From Emergencia sp. (lineage in GTDB: Bacteria; Bacillota; Clostridia; Peptostreptococcales; Anaerovoracaceae): DNA of 64,000 bases. The stretch spans positions 105,256 through 169,255 of the forward strand of contig JALEOD010000042.1 in the NCBI GenBank assembly GCA_022767345.1, written 5' to 3'. The notes under the pieces were generated by a model. That model was given only the letters and a program-made list of their open reading frames with translations, was not told the DNA's origin and made no database searches. The position numbers were made by a program, and so were the translations under genes. Positions 53,524 through 63,486 of the stretch are shown one piece after another. Position 1 is the stretch's first letter, and the number at the start of each line of letters is the position of its first letter.

Positions 53524-53572
53524 TAAAAAGGACTGCCCCACGCATTTCCTACGCGCACAGGCAGTCCTTTTA
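53524..53572. terminator. bidirectional terminator before glyA 3' end
   Basis: AAAAAGGACTGCC and GGCAGTCCTTTT pair around a GC-rich loop; serves glyA (-) and the small plus-strand ORF. Confidence 0.85.
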
Positions 53573-53597
53573 TCATACATGCAGAATTTATATCAAT

Positions 53598-54836
53598 CTA
53601 TTTTACCATCTCTTTAATCACTGCGTCGATTTTTCTGGCTACTTCTCTGAAATCATCTTCCTTGTAACCCCTTGTGGTCATCGGCGCTGTACCGATTCTG
53701 ACGCCGCTGGTTTCCTTTGGAGAGCGTTTCTCACCCGGTACACAGTTCTTGTTCAGGGTAATGCCCACTTCGTCCAGTCTGTCCTGCAGGTCCTTGCCGC
53801 TGAACGGGAATTCCAGTAAATCCAGCAGGAATACGTGGTTATCCGTACCGCCGGTTACAATCTTGTAGCCCAGCTTCAGGAACTCATCTGCCAAAGCTTT
53901 ACAGTTAGAAACTACCTGAGCTGCATATTCCTTGTACTCAGGGCGAAGGGCTTCTTCCGCGCAGATCGCTTTTCCTGCAATCACGTGTTCCAGCGGACCG
54001 CCCTGCGCGTAAGGGAATACCGCACTGTCAACTTTCTTTGCCAGTTCCGGGCGAGCAAAAATCAGACCGCCTCTTGGGCCTCTCAGGGTCTTGTGGGTTG
54101 TTGTGGTTACAATATCAGCATAGCCGAATGGAGACGGGTGCGCACCTCCTGCCACAAGGCCTGCGATGTGCGCCATATCCACCATGAAGTAAGCCCCTGC
54201 CTCCTTTGCGATTTCAGCAAAAGCAGCAAAGTCGATAATTCTGGAATAAGCGGACGCACCGGTCAGAATCAGCTGCGGCTTGTATTCCTGCGCCTTTCTT
54301 CTCACGTCTTCCATATCGATGAAACCGTTCTCATCTACATCGTAAAATACCATGTTGTAAAGCTTTCCGCTGAAGTTGACGCCGGAGCCATGGGTCAGAT
54401 GTCCGCCGTTGTCCAGGCTCAGGGATAAAATGGTATCTCCCGGCTGCAGAATTGCCTTATATGCCGCAAAGTTAGCCTGAGAACCGCTGTGAGGCTGTAC
54501 GTTGACATGGTAGTCGGTATCGAATACTTTTCTCCACATATCGCAGCAGTATTCTTCCAATTCATCCACGAACTTGGTGCCGCCATAATATCTGCTGGTG
54601 TTGCCGGAGGTTCTCACATAAGGATAACCTTCTGCATATTTCCAGGAAAGACAGCTTCCGCAAGCGGCGAGAACCGCCTCGGAGCAGTAATTCTCCGAAG
54701 CAATCAACTCAATATTGTTCTTCTGTCTGTTATATTCCTTCTCAATCAAATCCCCCACAACCGGAGAGGACTTCTTGATAAATTCAAAATTCTCTACGTT
54801 ATAGGTGCTGTTATCTGCGCCTTCTCTGTTAAACAT
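53598..54836 (-). CDS. glyA: serine hydroxymethyltransferase
   Basis: GlyA interconverts serine and glycine and loads 5,10-methylene-THF, the substrate of MetF. The 412-residue PLP enzyme has [15 protein letters not shown], the PLP-lysine segment [15 protein letters not shown] (near residue 240), and [23 protein letters not shown] precedes the ATG. Monocistronic with its own terminator. Confidence 0.97.
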   Translation of the reverse strand: MFNREGADNSTYNVENFEFIKKSSPVVGDLIEKEYNRQKNNIELIASENYCSEAVLAACGSCLSWKYAEGYPYVRTSGNTSRYYGGTKFVDELEEYCCDMWRKVFDTDYHVNVQPHSGSQANFAAYKAILQPGDTILSLSLDNGGHLTHGSGVNFSGKLYNMVFYDVDENGFIDMEDVRRKAQEYKPQLILTGASAYSRIIDFAAFAEIAKEAGAYFMVDMAHIAGLVAGGAHPSPFGYADIVTTTTHKTLRGPRGGLIFARPELAKKVDSAVFPYAQGGPLEHVIAGKAICAEEALRPEYKEYAAQVVSNCKALADEFLKLGYKIVTGGTDNHVFLLDLLEFPFSGKDLQDRLDEVGITLNKNCVPGEKRSPKETSGVRIGTAPMTTRGYKEDDFREVARKIDAVIKEMVK

Positions 54837-54956
54837 GTGTACACATCCTTTCGGTTTTTGAAAATACCATATTATTGTATCACAACAAAGATAGACTATT
54901 CAACCTAAATTCTCACCAAATTGATATAAATTGATGAAATTCGCGAAAAGAACAAT

Positions 54957-55583
54957 TTATACTTCTTCCATCTGTAAAATAGATACTTCAAAGGCAGTTT
55001 TCACCATGACATCGCCGTCCTCACGCTTCTTTTTATACTGTCTGCTTTGAATTCGCCCATGGAGCGCAATCTTCGCGCCCACTTCAAGACTCGATGAGTA
55101 TACCGCATTCCTGCCCCAGGCGATACACGGTATGTAGTCAGATTTATTGTAAAGCCGGTTGACCGCCAGCATAATATCACAAATCTTGCGCCCCAGCGGC
55201 GATGTTCTTCCAAGAGGAGGCTTACAGATATAGCCTTCCAGATAAATCTGATTCATCGGCGAAGCATATTCCTCCGCTTCTACCATGTCTCTTGCAAAAA
55301 CGACAATATTTAAACGGTTATGACCATTTACATCCTCGTTATAGGTTCGAATCTGTCCCTGCACCTCAATCCACATGCCGACTTCAATCTGTATTGCACT
55401 CAAAATCCGCTCAGACGCCATGACAATAATCTGATCTTCGTATCCGCTGTTTCTGGCAATGCCCACCTCAAAGGTATAAAATGATTCTCCATATGTCTTA
55501 TGATTCAGCTTTAGTCCATCTATGATTTCGCCCCGAATACAGGCTATGTTCGTAGGGTTGTTACTATCCGTCGTATTTATCAT
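54957..55583 (-). CDS. single-stranded DNA-binding protein with two OB folds
   Basis: A 208-residue protein with tandem SSB-like OB domains: a divergent first one (about 12-100, FYTFEVGIARNSGYEDQIIV) and a more typical second one (about 108-205, NQIYLEGYICKPPLGRTSPLG; YIPCIAWGRNAVYSSSLEVG). It lacks the acidic DDDIPF-type tail of canonical Ssb, so it is unlikely to be the main replication SSB. Similar two-domain proteins occur in Clostridia. A GGGAGG site precedes the ATG. Confidence 0.8.
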   Translation of the reverse strand: MINTTDSNNPTNIACIRGEIIDGLKLNHKTYGESFYTFEVGIARNSGYEDQIIVMASERILSAIQIEVGMWIEVQGQIRTYNEDVNGHNRLNIVVFARDMVEAEEYASPMNQIYLEGYICKPPLGRTSPLGRKICDIMLAVNRLYNKSDYIPCIAWGRNAVYSSSLEVGAKIALHGRIQSRQYKKKREDGDVMVKTAFEVSILQMEEV

Positions 55584-55644
55584 ATTTTCCCTCCCAGAAA
55601 TTCACATTAATACATTGTATTCTGAGACGCGGAAAGTATGCCAA

Positions 55645-56256
55645 TTAGCTGGCTTCCCCCGCCAGTGCTACCGGATTGTACAGATTCGGACACTTTATTG
55701 TATAGACCAAACTGTCAGCCTGCGAAGAGGTCAGCCTATCCGGCGTCCTGCCATAGTAATATCCTGCTGCTTCCTTAATTCCATAGCAGTTTTCTCCAAA
55801 ATAAATGCAGTTTAAATACATCTCCAGAATTTCCTCTTTCGAATAACTCCACTCAAGATGAAACGCCACAAAAACCTCCGCTACTTTGCGCTCCATCACC
55901 TTTTCAAAGTCGAAATACATATTCTTCGCAAGCTGCTGGGTGATAGTGCTTCCGCCCTCCACAAAACTGCCCGCGATGATATCGTTTTTCACAGCCCTTG
56001 CGATAGCAAGGGGGTCAATTCCAAAATGCCAGAAAAAACGTTTATCTTCAGACTTGATAATCTCATCCACAAAGTAATCTGACATCTCTGACAGAGGTAC
56101 ATAATCCTCCCGGTCTCTGATTTCAGCTGCTTTTTCCTCGAGAGGCGTTTTTTCCACCGCAGCCGCGTACATCTGATATCCCTTATACACCGTCGGCGCC
56201 GCAGCAATGCTGCATGCAAGCGCCAGTACTAAACAAACCTTAAAAAGCTTTCTCAT
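55645..56256 (-). CDS. monofunctional peptidoglycan glycosyltransferase (GT51)
   Basis: A 203-residue membrane-anchored transglycosylase that polymerises lipid II. One N-terminal helix is followed by the GT51 motifs: IKSEDKRFFWHFGID (motif 1, catalytic Glu), GGSTITQQLAKNMY (motif 2), RKVAEVFVAFHLEWSYSKEEILEMYLN (motifs 3-4). It lacks a transpeptidase domain. The start at 56256 follows AAAGGGGTG. The C-terminal part is short relative to usual MtgA-type proteins. Confidence 0.92.
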   Translation of the reverse strand: MRKLFKVCLVLALACSIAAAPTVYKGYQMYAAAVEKTPLEEKAAEIRDREDYVPLSEMSDYFVDEIIKSEDKRFFWHFGIDPLAIARAVKNDIIAGSFVEGGSTITQQLAKNMYFDFEKVMERKVAEVFVAFHLEWSYSKEEILEMYLNCIYFGENCYGIKEAAGYYYGRTPDRLTSSQADSLVYTIKCPNLYNPVALAGEAS

Positions 56257-56360
56257 AAAAAACACCCCTTTCCCATTTGATACTTGCATTGTATCCCATG
56301 AGAAAGGGGAATTCCATAGATATTCGTTACAGACGGCTTACAATTTTGTAAGATGGCCGT

Positions 56361-56804
56361 TTATGCCCTATTGCGCCATACGCAAACCATTTTATTCCAG
56401 TATTTGTTCAATACTGTCACAATTACAAAGCCCAGAGAAATGGCAAGGGCTATGGTAACTGCCGCTGTGCCGTTTTCCGCAAACATAGCTCTATCTTCTA
56501 TCACCAGGCCGTACATGGTGTAATAAAGCCTGCCGCCGGGAATCAGCGGTACTGCGGCTGCGGTCAGAAAAATTGTCGCCGGTGCCCTGTTGATTCGTGC
56601 CATGACTTCCGCGTAGACCGCTACAAAGACTGAAGCAATGAGATTTGCCTCAAAATTGCTGGCAAGGAGTTCAAAACAAATCAGATAAATGCCCCATGTA
56701 ATCAGTCCGCCTATTCCTGCGTACAGTACCTGTCTTCCCTTGATTTTCAGCATCAGCGCAAAACCGATTGAGCCCAGAAAGGCTACGATGAGTTGTACAG
56801 TCAT
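56361..56804 (-). CDS. threonine/serine exporter family, small subunit (DUF3815)
   Basis: A 147-residue membrane protein with four or five helices. SVFVAVYAEVMARINRAPAT and VPLIPGGRLYYTMYGLV are the conserved motif regions of the ThrE_2 (DUF3815) half. In this split arrangement it pairs with the ThrE (DUF1212) half encoded just upstream, with a 4-bp overlap. It would export threonine or serine. Confidence 0.9.
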   Translation of the reverse strand: MTVQLIVAFLGSIGFALMLKIKGRQVLYAGIGGLITWGIYLICFELLASNFEANLIASVFVAVYAEVMARINRAPATIFLTAAAVPLIPGGRLYYTMYGLVIEDRAMFAENGTAAVTIALAISLGFVIVTVLNKYWNKMVCVWRNRA

Positions 56805-57565
56805 AGGACACCTCCGAGAAGTATAATGGTCAGTGCAAAGCCGCAGGCAATGGCAGCAGCAATCAGAAGTGAATTACAGAGGCGCAAAAGACCGGAGGCG
56901 ATATCTCCTGTCAGCATATCGCGCACTGCATTGGTCATGGCAATACCCGGAATCAGCAGCATGATACCGCCAATCATCAGCATATCCACATGGTCGCCGA
57001 TTCCCGCAGCTACAAAGAAATGGGCGCAGATACCGGCAACCACCGAGGCCACAAAGTGATATACAATCTGATTTTTTTCATGTTTTGCGTAAAACAGTTC
57101 AAAGCACACCATGACTACTGCCATCAGCGCAGAGGCAGCTCCGTCTTTGATACTGCCTCCAAAAAACACTGCAAAAGCGCCGGCTCCCAGCATGCAGCCC
57201 AGAAAATGCAGCCACACAGGCTGTTTGGGCCTAGCCAAAACCTCGTCAAACTTCTGGCGGAGCTGGACAACGTCCGGCTTGTTGGCACAGATATACCTGC
57301 TCAAATCGTTGAGATAATCCAGACGATCAAAATTGGTCTCATAGCGAATCAATCGTCTGATATGGGTCAGGATTCTGCCGTCAGGCGCTTCCATCGTCAC
57401 CTGAATATTGGAAGTGATGATAAACACATTTATCCGCTCTGCGCCGTAACTTTCACACATGCGCAAAATGCTGTCCTCCACGCGGCTGACCTCCGCGCCG
57501 CAGCAGACCATCTCTTCTCCAATATCTAAAATACCCTGCAAAATTCTGTCATAATCGAAATCCAT
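56801..57565 (-). CDS. threonine/serine exporter family, ThrE (DUF1212) subunit
   Basis: A 254-residue protein: an N-terminal soluble DUF1212 part (GEEMVCCGAEVSRVEDSI, the conserved CGAE motif) and a C-terminal membrane part with PGIAMTNAVRDMLTGDIASG. It forms the exporter with the downstream DUF3815 protein. Its placement in the valS operon looks incidental, but the same window holds a threonine dehydratase with a regulated leader. Confidence 0.92.
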   Translation of the reverse strand: MDFDYDRILQGILDIGEEMVCCGAEVSRVEDSILRMCESYGAERINVFIITSNIQVTMEAPDGRILTHIRRLIRYETNFDRLDYLNDLSRYICANKPDVVQLRQKFDEVLARPKQPVWLHFLGCMLGAGAFAVFFGGSIKDGAASALMAVVMVCFELFYAKHEKNQIVYHFVASVVAGICAHFFVAAGIGDHVDMLMIGGIMLLIPGIAMTNAVRDMLTGDIASGLLRLCNSLLIAAAIACGFALTIILLGGVL

Positions 57566-58012
57566 TTATGCAATCTCCAGTTTCATCACTTCCGGGTGAC
57601 AGTTTTTCTGATACTGCGGACAATATTTGCATTCAAAGAAATTCGGCGCTTTCTCCGGATCAATGGCAGTAAAACCATTGGCACGGAAAAAGCCCGGCGC
57701 TCTGGCTACCAGATAGATACTGCTGCCTCCAAGCCCTTTTACCGTATCGATGACCTTTTTTAAAAGGATATTGCCCACCTTCAGCTTGCGATAAGGAGCG
57801 TCCACCGCAATGCCGTCGATGATGTAACGGCCTTCTCTTTTGGCGAGAACCACAGCTCCCACCAAATGTTCCTCCGCGCCGTGCACCACTTCAAAGCACT
57901 TTACGATATCCGTATCCACTTCCTCATCGCCGTCAAACTCAAGCTCGTTTTCAATGAAAAACTGTACCAGTTTCTCATATTCATCTGTCTGTCTTAAAAT
58001 TAAACGCATCAT
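57566..58012 (-). CDS. GNAT-family acetyltransferase with C-terminal Cys cluster
   Basis: A 148-residue GNAT protein. The acetyl-CoA loop is VDAPYRKLKVGNILLKKV, and APGFFRANGF is the late strand. The C-terminus has three cysteines (ECKYCPQYQKNC) that could bind a metal. The ATG overlaps the lipid kinase stop as ATGA. Substrate unknown. Confidence 0.85.
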   Translation of the reverse strand: MMRLILRQTDEYEKLVQFFIENELEFDGDEEVDTDIVKCFEVVHGAEEHLVGAVVLAKREGRYIIDGIAVDAPYRKLKVGNILLKKVIDTVKGLGGSSIYLVARAPGFFRANGFTAIDPEKAPNFFECKYCPQYQKNCHPEVMKLEIA

Positions 58013-58950
58013 ATCGTTTCTTCTCCCATATTATCTTCCAAAGTAAAGATTTTTAATCTGTTGTGCAAAACGCTGAATGTCAGCGGCAGCTTTTCGCCGT
58101 GTTCACCGTCAATATCCGTCGGCAAATCGACGGACGACTCTATTTTCAGACTGTCAGTCTGGAAATGAAGGACTCTCTTACTGGAGGAATGGTTTCCCTG
58201 TAAAATTTTCATGAAAACACCCGGCATTTCCAAAAGTCCCATATTTCTAAACAGAATTACATCGAGAAGTCCGTCGTTAATTTCGGAATCCGGCGAAATT
58301 TTCTTAAAACCACCTGCTGATTTTCCGTTCATCACGACCATGAAATACATCTTTTCGCGATAGACTTTTTCCGGTGTCGTCAAAGTCACTTTAATTGGTT
58401 TCAGGTTCGGCACTTCGGACAGTCCCTTTAGATAATATGCCAGAATGCCGATGGTATTCTTTAAGGTTGGGTCAGTTTTCTGGCTGACGTCCACCACCTG
58501 CCCCATGGCTGCTACGTTGATAAAGTGACGGTCATTGACCTTCCCCACATCAGCATAAGTGTAATTTTCACCAAGGGCGATGTCCACCATCCGTTCAATA
58601 TCTCCCGGAATATTGAAGTAATAGGCAAAGTCATTTGCCGTTCCTGCCGGAAAAATCGCCAGCGGCAGATAAATCTCGTTACATATCATGGCATTGACGC
58701 AAACATTGATAGTCCCATCACCGCCTGCCGCGATAATCTGCCTGTATTCACTCTGCGTGCCTTCTCTGCTGATTTCTGCCAAAAAATCAGCAATCACTGT
58801 GCCGTGGGCCGCCCTCACCGGCACCACCAGATAGCCCGCGTCCTGACAGCGCCCTATAATATAATCCAGATTGTTCTTGAACATGCCGCTTCCCGAATTC
58901 GGATTATAAAATAAAATGATTTTCTTTAGTTTCTGCGTTTCCTGTTCCAT
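58009..58950 (-). CDS. diacylglycerol/lipid kinase (YegS/DagK family)
   Basis: A 313-residue lipid kinase: the ATP-binding start FYNPNSGSGMFKNNL and the GGDGTINVCVNAM motif; GTANDFAYYFNIP and GLLDVILFRN are conserved later. Members phosphorylate diacylglycerol or similar lipids at the membrane. The ATG at 58950 follows AGAGGAC and lies inside the end of folC, a 47-bp overlap; the frame opens 8 codons earlier with a TTG. Confidence 0.9.
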   Translation of the reverse strand: MEQETQKLKKIILFYNPNSGSGMFKNNLDYIIGRCQDAGYLVVPVRAAHGTVIADFLAEISREGTQSEYRQIIAAGGDGTINVCVNAMICNEIYLPLAIFPAGTANDFAYYFNIPGDIERMVDIALGENYTYADVGKVNDRHFINVAAMGQVVDVSQKTDPTLKNTIGILAYYLKGLSEVPNLKPIKVTLTTPEKVYREKMYFMVVMNGKSAGGFKKISPDSEINDGLLDVILFRNMGLLEMPGVFMKILQGNHSSSKRVLHFQTDSLKIESSVDLPTDIDGEHGEKLPLTFSVLHNRLKIFTLEDNMGEETI

Positions 58951-60223
58951 TGATAAGTCCTCTAATCTTTCCAATTAAATATAATGAGCCTGTAAATAGT
59001 ATTACGTCATATGCGTCGTATAACCCCTTGGCGCAGCTGACCGCCTCTTCCGGCCTGGCAAAGCTTTTGACATGGCCTCCCCTTTTTTCAATCTTTGCCG
59101 CCAGTTCCTCTGCCGGCAGTTTTCTTGGATTATCCGGCTCTGTGGCGATAAAGTCTCCTGTGATTTCCATAAAGGAATCCAAAACTTCGTCCACTTCTTT
59201 GTCTGCCAAAATACCGGTCACCATGAGGATTCTTTTATCTTTAAAGTGGCGAAGAACGGTTTCTCTTAAAGCCTCCGCTCCGCCCGGATTGTGTGCGCCG
59301 TCCAAAATGACATAAGGATTTTTTTTCATGATTTCAAAGCGTCCGATCTGCTTTGCCTTCTTAAATCCCTCCGCAATCTGTTCATCGGTCACTTTAAAGT
59401 CGCCTCTCTTATTTAACAAGGCTATTGCTGTCAGCGCCGTCAGCGCGTTCTGCACCTGATGACGTCCGACCATGGAAATCGTAAACTCGTAGATATCTTT
59501 TAGTACTTCAGTGCGAATACGGGTGCCCTCCACTGTTTCTTCCAGAATTTCACATGGACTTTCCAGCGCGTCAAAAATCGCCGTATGCTTTTCGATGGCT
59601 TTGTGCCGCAAAACCCACATAGCCTCTTCATTGCTCACGCCGGTGATGAGCGGACATTCTTCTTTAACGATGCCCGCCTTTTCTGCGGCGATTTCCTCGA
59701 TGGTCTCACCAAGTCTGTCGGTGTGGTCTAAAGAAATGGAAGCAATCAAGCTGCACAGCGGCTGCTCGATGACATTGGTGGAATCGCCCGTGCCGCCCAG
59801 GCCTACTTCCAGCACAACAAAGTCTGTATTCTTCTCCTTAAAATAAAGGAATGCAACAGCCGTAATCACCTCAAATTCTGTGGGTGACTCGTGGCCTTCC
59901 GCAATCATTTCCTCAGTCTTCGCAAGGACAATATCACTGCAGCGCTGCAAATCCTCATCGGAAATATAGCTGCCGTCAAATTCAATTCGTTCGTTAAATA
60001 CCTCCAGAAACGGCGAGGTAAAGAGACCGCACCGGTATCCGGCTGCCTGCAGAATCTCATAGAGATATCTGCAGATTGAGCCTTTTCCGTTGGTGCCTGC
60101 AACGTGAAGCACCTTTAAATCCCGGTGAGGATTGTCAAGCTTCTCAAGAAGCACGTTCATTCGTTCCAGCCCCAGTACCCAGCCGAATTTCTGAAAAGTA
60201 GTGATTTTGTTGATTGCGTCCAT
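58904..60223 (-). CDS. folC: folylpolyglutamate synthase / dihydrofolate synthase
   Basis: FolC adds glutamates to folates. The 439-residue Mur-ligase-fold enzyme has the P-loop HVAGTNGKGSICRYL, the conserved DHTDRLGETIEEIAAEKAGI and the C-terminal domain ILDGAHNPGGAEALRET. It starts right after the valS stop with no strong Shine-Dalgarno, which suggests translational coupling. valS-folC is a common Bacillota order. Confidence 0.96.
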   Translation of the reverse strand: MDAINKITTFQKFGWVLGLERMNVLLEKLDNPHRDLKVLHVAGTNGKGSICRYLYEILQAAGYRCGLFTSPFLEVFNERIEFDGSYISDEDLQRCSDIVLAKTEEMIAEGHESPTEFEVITAVAFLYFKEKNTDFVVLEVGLGGTGDSTNVIEQPLCSLIASISLDHTDRLGETIEEIAAEKAGIVKEECPLITGVSNEEAMWVLRHKAIEKHTAIFDALESPCEILEETVEGTRIRTEVLKDIYEFTISMVGRHQVQNALTALTAIALLNKRGDFKVTDEQIAEGFKKAKQIGRFEIMKKNPYVILDGAHNPGGAEALRETVLRHFKDKRILMVTGILADKEVDEVLDSFMEITGDFIATEPDNPRKLPAEELAAKIEKRGGHVKSFARPEEAVSCAKGLYDAYDVILFTGSLYLIGKIRGLINGTGNAETKENHFIL

Positions 60224-60224
60224 C

Positions 60225-62966
60225 TTATTTGTTCACTTTCTTTGCGACCATGGCAAGTCTTGCCTCTACCTTAGCCAGCATATCTTCGTATTTCGCCTGT
60301 TTCTCTTTTTCCTCATTGATTACCTTTTCCGGTGCTTTTGCAAGGAAACCCTGATTGGACAGCTTGCCCGCAACACGCTTTACTTCGCCTTCCAGCTTTT
60401 TCTTTTCCTTGGTGAGACGGTCAAATTCTGCGTTAAAATCTACAAGGTCATCGAGTGGAATGAAGATTTCGATTCCCGCGATAACAGCGGACATAACCTC
60501 TTCAGGCACTTCCGACTTGTCGGTTACAAATGTAATATCGCCGATGTTGGCAAGGTCTTTGATATATCTCTCGCCGCCCTTGATGATTTCCATTTTCTCG
60601 CCCTGTGCTAAAATCACTGCGCGCAGCTGTTTGCTCGGTTTTGCGTCAGCTTCGGCACGAATATTTCTGATTGCGCCGATGGCTTCCATAGCAATTTCCA
60701 GTTTTTCTTCTTCTGCCGCAAAGCGTCTTTCTTCTGCAAATTCCGGCCATTTCGCCTGAATCAGGAAGCAGTTTGGATTTTCTTCCTTCTCACAGTCTGA
60801 ATGCGGCAGGAAGGACCAGATTTCTTCTGTAATAAACGGCATGAACGGATGCAGCATTTCCAGCATGTTTTTCAGCACCATAACCAGAACGAATCTAACA
60901 ACCTTCTTGTCTTCTTCGTCGTCGCCCCAGAGTCTTTTCTTTACAAGCTCAATGTACCAGTCGCAGTACTCGTTCCAGATCAGCTCATAAACTCTCTGCC
61001 CTGCCAGTGCCAGATCATATTTTTCAAGAGCCCTGGTCACATAGTCGGCAGCATCGTTGACTCTGCTGATAATCCATTTATCTTCATCGCGCAGCGCGAT
61101 ATTCGCAAAGTTTGTAGTATCTCCGCAAGCCATGCCGCAGCAGTCTGCGCAGCATTTTGCCAGTGCTTTGAAGTTGCCGTCTTCATCCTGCAGATTCATG
61201 ATAACGAATCTGGAAGCGTTCCACAGCTTGTTGGCAAAGTTTCTTGCAGATTCCAGCTTGTCGGTTTTGAAACGCATATCGTTGCCCGGCGTAATACCTG
61301 TAGTCAGCATAAAACGCAGTGCGTCTGCGCCGTACTGGTCAATCACTTCCAGCGGATCGATGCCGTTTCCGAGGGACTTACTCATCTTGCGGCCTTCCGC
61401 GTCACGAACCAGACCGTGGATATATACGTGGTGGAACGGAGATTCTCCCATGGCTTCGCAGCCGGAGAATACCATTCTGATTACCCAGAAGAAAATGATG
61501 TCGTATCCGGTTACCAATACGTCGGTCGGATAGAAGTATTCCAGTTCCTTGGTCTTTTCCGGCCAGCCCAGTGTGGAAAACGGCCACAGCGCGGAGGAGA
61601 ACCATGTATCGAGAACGTCCTCGTCCTGCTTCAAATTACTGCTGCCGCACTTTGGACACTTGGTCGGATCTTCTTCCGCGACAATCAGCTCGCCGCATTC
61701 CTGACAGTACCATGCCGGGATTCTGTGTCCCCACCACAGCTGTCTGGAAATACACCAGTCTCTGATTTCTTCCAGCCAGTGGAGATAAGTCTTTTCAAAA
61801 CGTTCAGGCACGTGAGTCAGTGCGCCGCTCTTAGCCGCTTCAATGGCAGGTTTTGCCAAATCTTCCATCTTAACGAACCACTGGTCGGAAAGCATCGGCT
61901 CGATAACGGTGTGACATCTGTAACATTCCCCTACCGGAATGACTTTTTCTTCAGTCTTTACAAGGTAGCCCGCTTCTTCCAGGTCTTTGACCCACGCTTT
62001 ACGGCACTCGTATCTGTCCATGCCCTCGTACTTGCCTGCCATAGCGTTCATGGTAGCGTCTTCATTGATACAGCAAAGATTTTCAAGGCCTGCACGCTGT
62101 CCAACTTCAAAGTCGTTAGGGTCGTGAGCCGGCGTAATCTTAACTGCGCCGGTTCCTTTTTCCGGATCAGGATAAGGGTCTGCGATGACAGGGATTGCTC
62201 TGCCAACCAGCGGAAGAATGACTTTCTTTCCTACCATATCCTTGTAACGTTCATCGCTTGGGTGTACGGCAATAGCAACGTCGCCGAACATGGTTTCAGG
62301 TCTTGAGGTTGCTACGACCATTTCCCTGCCGCCATCTTCTGCAGCAGGATAACGGAAATACCAGTACTGACCGTTTTTATCCTCGTGCTCTACTTCAGCA
62401 TCGGAAAGCGATGTGCCGCACTGCGGACACCAGTTAATCAGACGGTTTCCTCTGTAAATCAGTCCCTTGTTATATAAATGCACGAAGAAATGTCTCACTG
62501 CCTTATTGCAGCCCTCGTCCATGGTAAATCTTTCTCTGCTCCAGTCGCAGGAATCTCCCAGTTTACGGCACTGTCTGGTGATTCTTCCGCCGTATTCTTC
62601 TTTCCATGCCCATGCGCGCTTTAAGAATTCTTCTCTGCCTAAATCTTCTTTTTCTTTGCCTTCGTCATTTCTGATTTTCTCTACAACTTTTACTTCTGTT
62701 GCAATGCTGGCGTGGTCAGAACCCGGCAGCCACAGCGCACTGTAGCCCTGCATTCTTTTCCAGCGTGTCAAAACGTCCTGCAAAGTCTGATCAAGGGCGT
62801 GTCCCATATGCAGCTGCCCCGTAATATTTGGAGGCGGCATGACAATCGTAAAGGGCTTCTTGTCTTCTCTGACTTCGGCACGAAAGGCACCGTTTTTCTC
62901 CCACATCTCATAAATGCGGTCCTCAAAATCCTTCGGATTATAGGTCTTTGCTAAGTTTTTTTCCAT
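60225..62966 (-). CDS. valS: valyl-tRNA synthetase
   Basis: ValRS (913 residues) charges tRNA-Val. The HIGH motif is [15 protein letters not shown], the KMSKS motif is [18 protein letters not shown]; a zinc-ribbon pair (CPQCG and CPKCG), the editing domain and a C-terminal coiled coil ([19 protein letters not shown]) are present. The start at 62966 follows AAGGAG; the open frame upstream belongs to the T-box leader. Expression should respond to uncharged tRNA-Val. Confidence 0.98.
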   Translation of the reverse strand: MEKNLAKTYNPKDFEDRIYEMWEKNGAFRAEVREDKKPFTIVMPPPNITGQLHMGHALDQTLQDVLTRWKRMQGYSALWLPGSDHASIATEVKVVEKIRNDEGKEKEDLGREEFLKRAWAWKEEYGGRITRQCRKLGDSCDWSRERFTMDEGCNKAVRHFFVHLYNKGLIYRGNRLINWCPQCGTSLSDAEVEHEDKNGQYWYFRYPAAEDGGREMVVATSRPETMFGDVAIAVHPSDERYKDMVGKKVILPLVGRAIPVIADPYPDPEKGTGAVKITPAHDPNDFEVGQRAGLENLCCINEDATMNAMAGKYEGMDRYECRKAWVKDLEEAGYLVKTEEKVIPVGECYRCHTVIEPMLSDQWFVKMEDLAKPAIEAAKSGALTHVPERFEKTYLHWLEEIRDWCISRQLWWGHRIPAWYCQECGELIVAEEDPTKCPKCGSSNLKQDEDVLDTWFSSALWPFSTLGWPEKTKELEYFYPTDVLVTGYDIIFFWVIRMVFSGCEAMGESPFHHVYIHGLVRDAEGRKMSKSLGNGIDPLEVIDQYGADALRFMLTTGITPGNDMRFKTDKLESARNFANKLWNASRFVIMNLQDEDGNFKALAKCCADCCGMACGDTTNFANIALRDEDKWIISRVNDAADYVTRALEKYDLALAGQRVYELIWNEYCDWYIELVKKRLWGDDEEDKKVVRFVLVMVLKNMLEMLHPFMPFITEEIWSFLPHSDCEKEENPNCFLIQAKWPEFAEERRFAAEEEKLEIAMEAIGAIRNIRAEADAKPSKQLRAVILAQGEKMEIIKGGERYIKDLANIGDITFVTDKSEVPEEVMSAVIAGIEIFIPLDDLVDFNAEFDRLTKEKKKLEGEVKRVAGKLSNQGFLAKAPEKVINEEKEKQAKYEDMLAKVEARLAMVAKKVNK

Positions 62967-63029
62967 TGGAATCTCCTTCTTTCTGTAGTTTGTTTTTCTG
63001 GGTGTGCAAAACTCCTTCGGGAAAATTAT

Positions 63030-63258
63030 AAAAAAATCCTTTGTGAGCATGCACTCACAAAGGACGAAATCATTCCGCGGTACCACCTTTGTTCCATCCG
63101 GACGCTATCATCCAAATGACTCTCATTTCCAAAACAGCTCCAAAGCAACCTTCGGCGGACACGTTTCTCTAAGGTCTCTCAGCCTATCGAACCTTATTCT
63201 CTGTAGAGTGTTATCACGCTTACTCCTCTTCTTCAACGCCGCAATATTTTTTGCTTGT
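63030..63258 (-). promoter_or_regulatory. T-box leader of valS
   Basis: The antiterminator sequence AAGGTGGTACCGCGG (63090-63076) contains the T-box bulge that pairs with the tRNA acceptor end. It is followed by a terminator hairpin CCTTTGTGAG/CTCACAAAGG (63063-63038) and a T-run. The 150 nt upstream would hold Stem I with the valine specifier, which I did not fold in detail. Confidence 0.93.
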
Positions 63259-63264
63259 CTATTT

Positions 63265-63293
63265 AGTATACCCAAAAGAAGAAAGATTTGCAA
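63265..63293 (-). promoter_or_regulatory. promoter of the valS T-box transcript
   Basis: Minus-strand TTGCAA (63293-63288) and TATACT (63270-63265) with a 17-bp spacer, placing the transcript start near 63258. Confidence 0.75.
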
Positions 63294-63311
63294 GGATTTA
63301 TTTTGTGGTGG

Positions 63312-63462
63312 GGCAATCTATAAGTAACGAGAGATTGCGCCATATTCTTTTATAAAACTTCTCATGTTGGCGTTTGCCGCCAACTCATCAAAAAAATTGT
63401 CAGAGTTGGCGTTTTCGAGGCATTGAACGCAAAAAATCTAAAATTTTCCTTTCATGTTGGCA
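63312..63462. repeat. intergenic word-array hairpins, word GTTGGCG
   Basis: Four copies of GTTGGC or its complement in 100 bp: GTTGGCG (63366-63372), CGCCAAC (63378-63384), GTTGGCG (63405-63411), GTTGGCA (63456-63462). The first two form a hairpin with a 5-base loop; CGCCAACTC (63378-63386) also pairs with GAGTTGGCG (63403-63411), so alternative structures are possible. A further GGCAATCT/AGATTGC pair lies at 63312-63338. The group begins 25 bp after the stop of the XRE remnant. Confidence 0.55.
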
Positions 63463-63486
63463 CATCTACAGCTGCACTATCCTTGC

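Noticed and set aside
62967..63086. 40-residue N-terminal extension of ValS
   Set aside because: This stretch is the T-box terminator and antiterminator region; the start at 62966 has a Shine-Dalgarno sequence.
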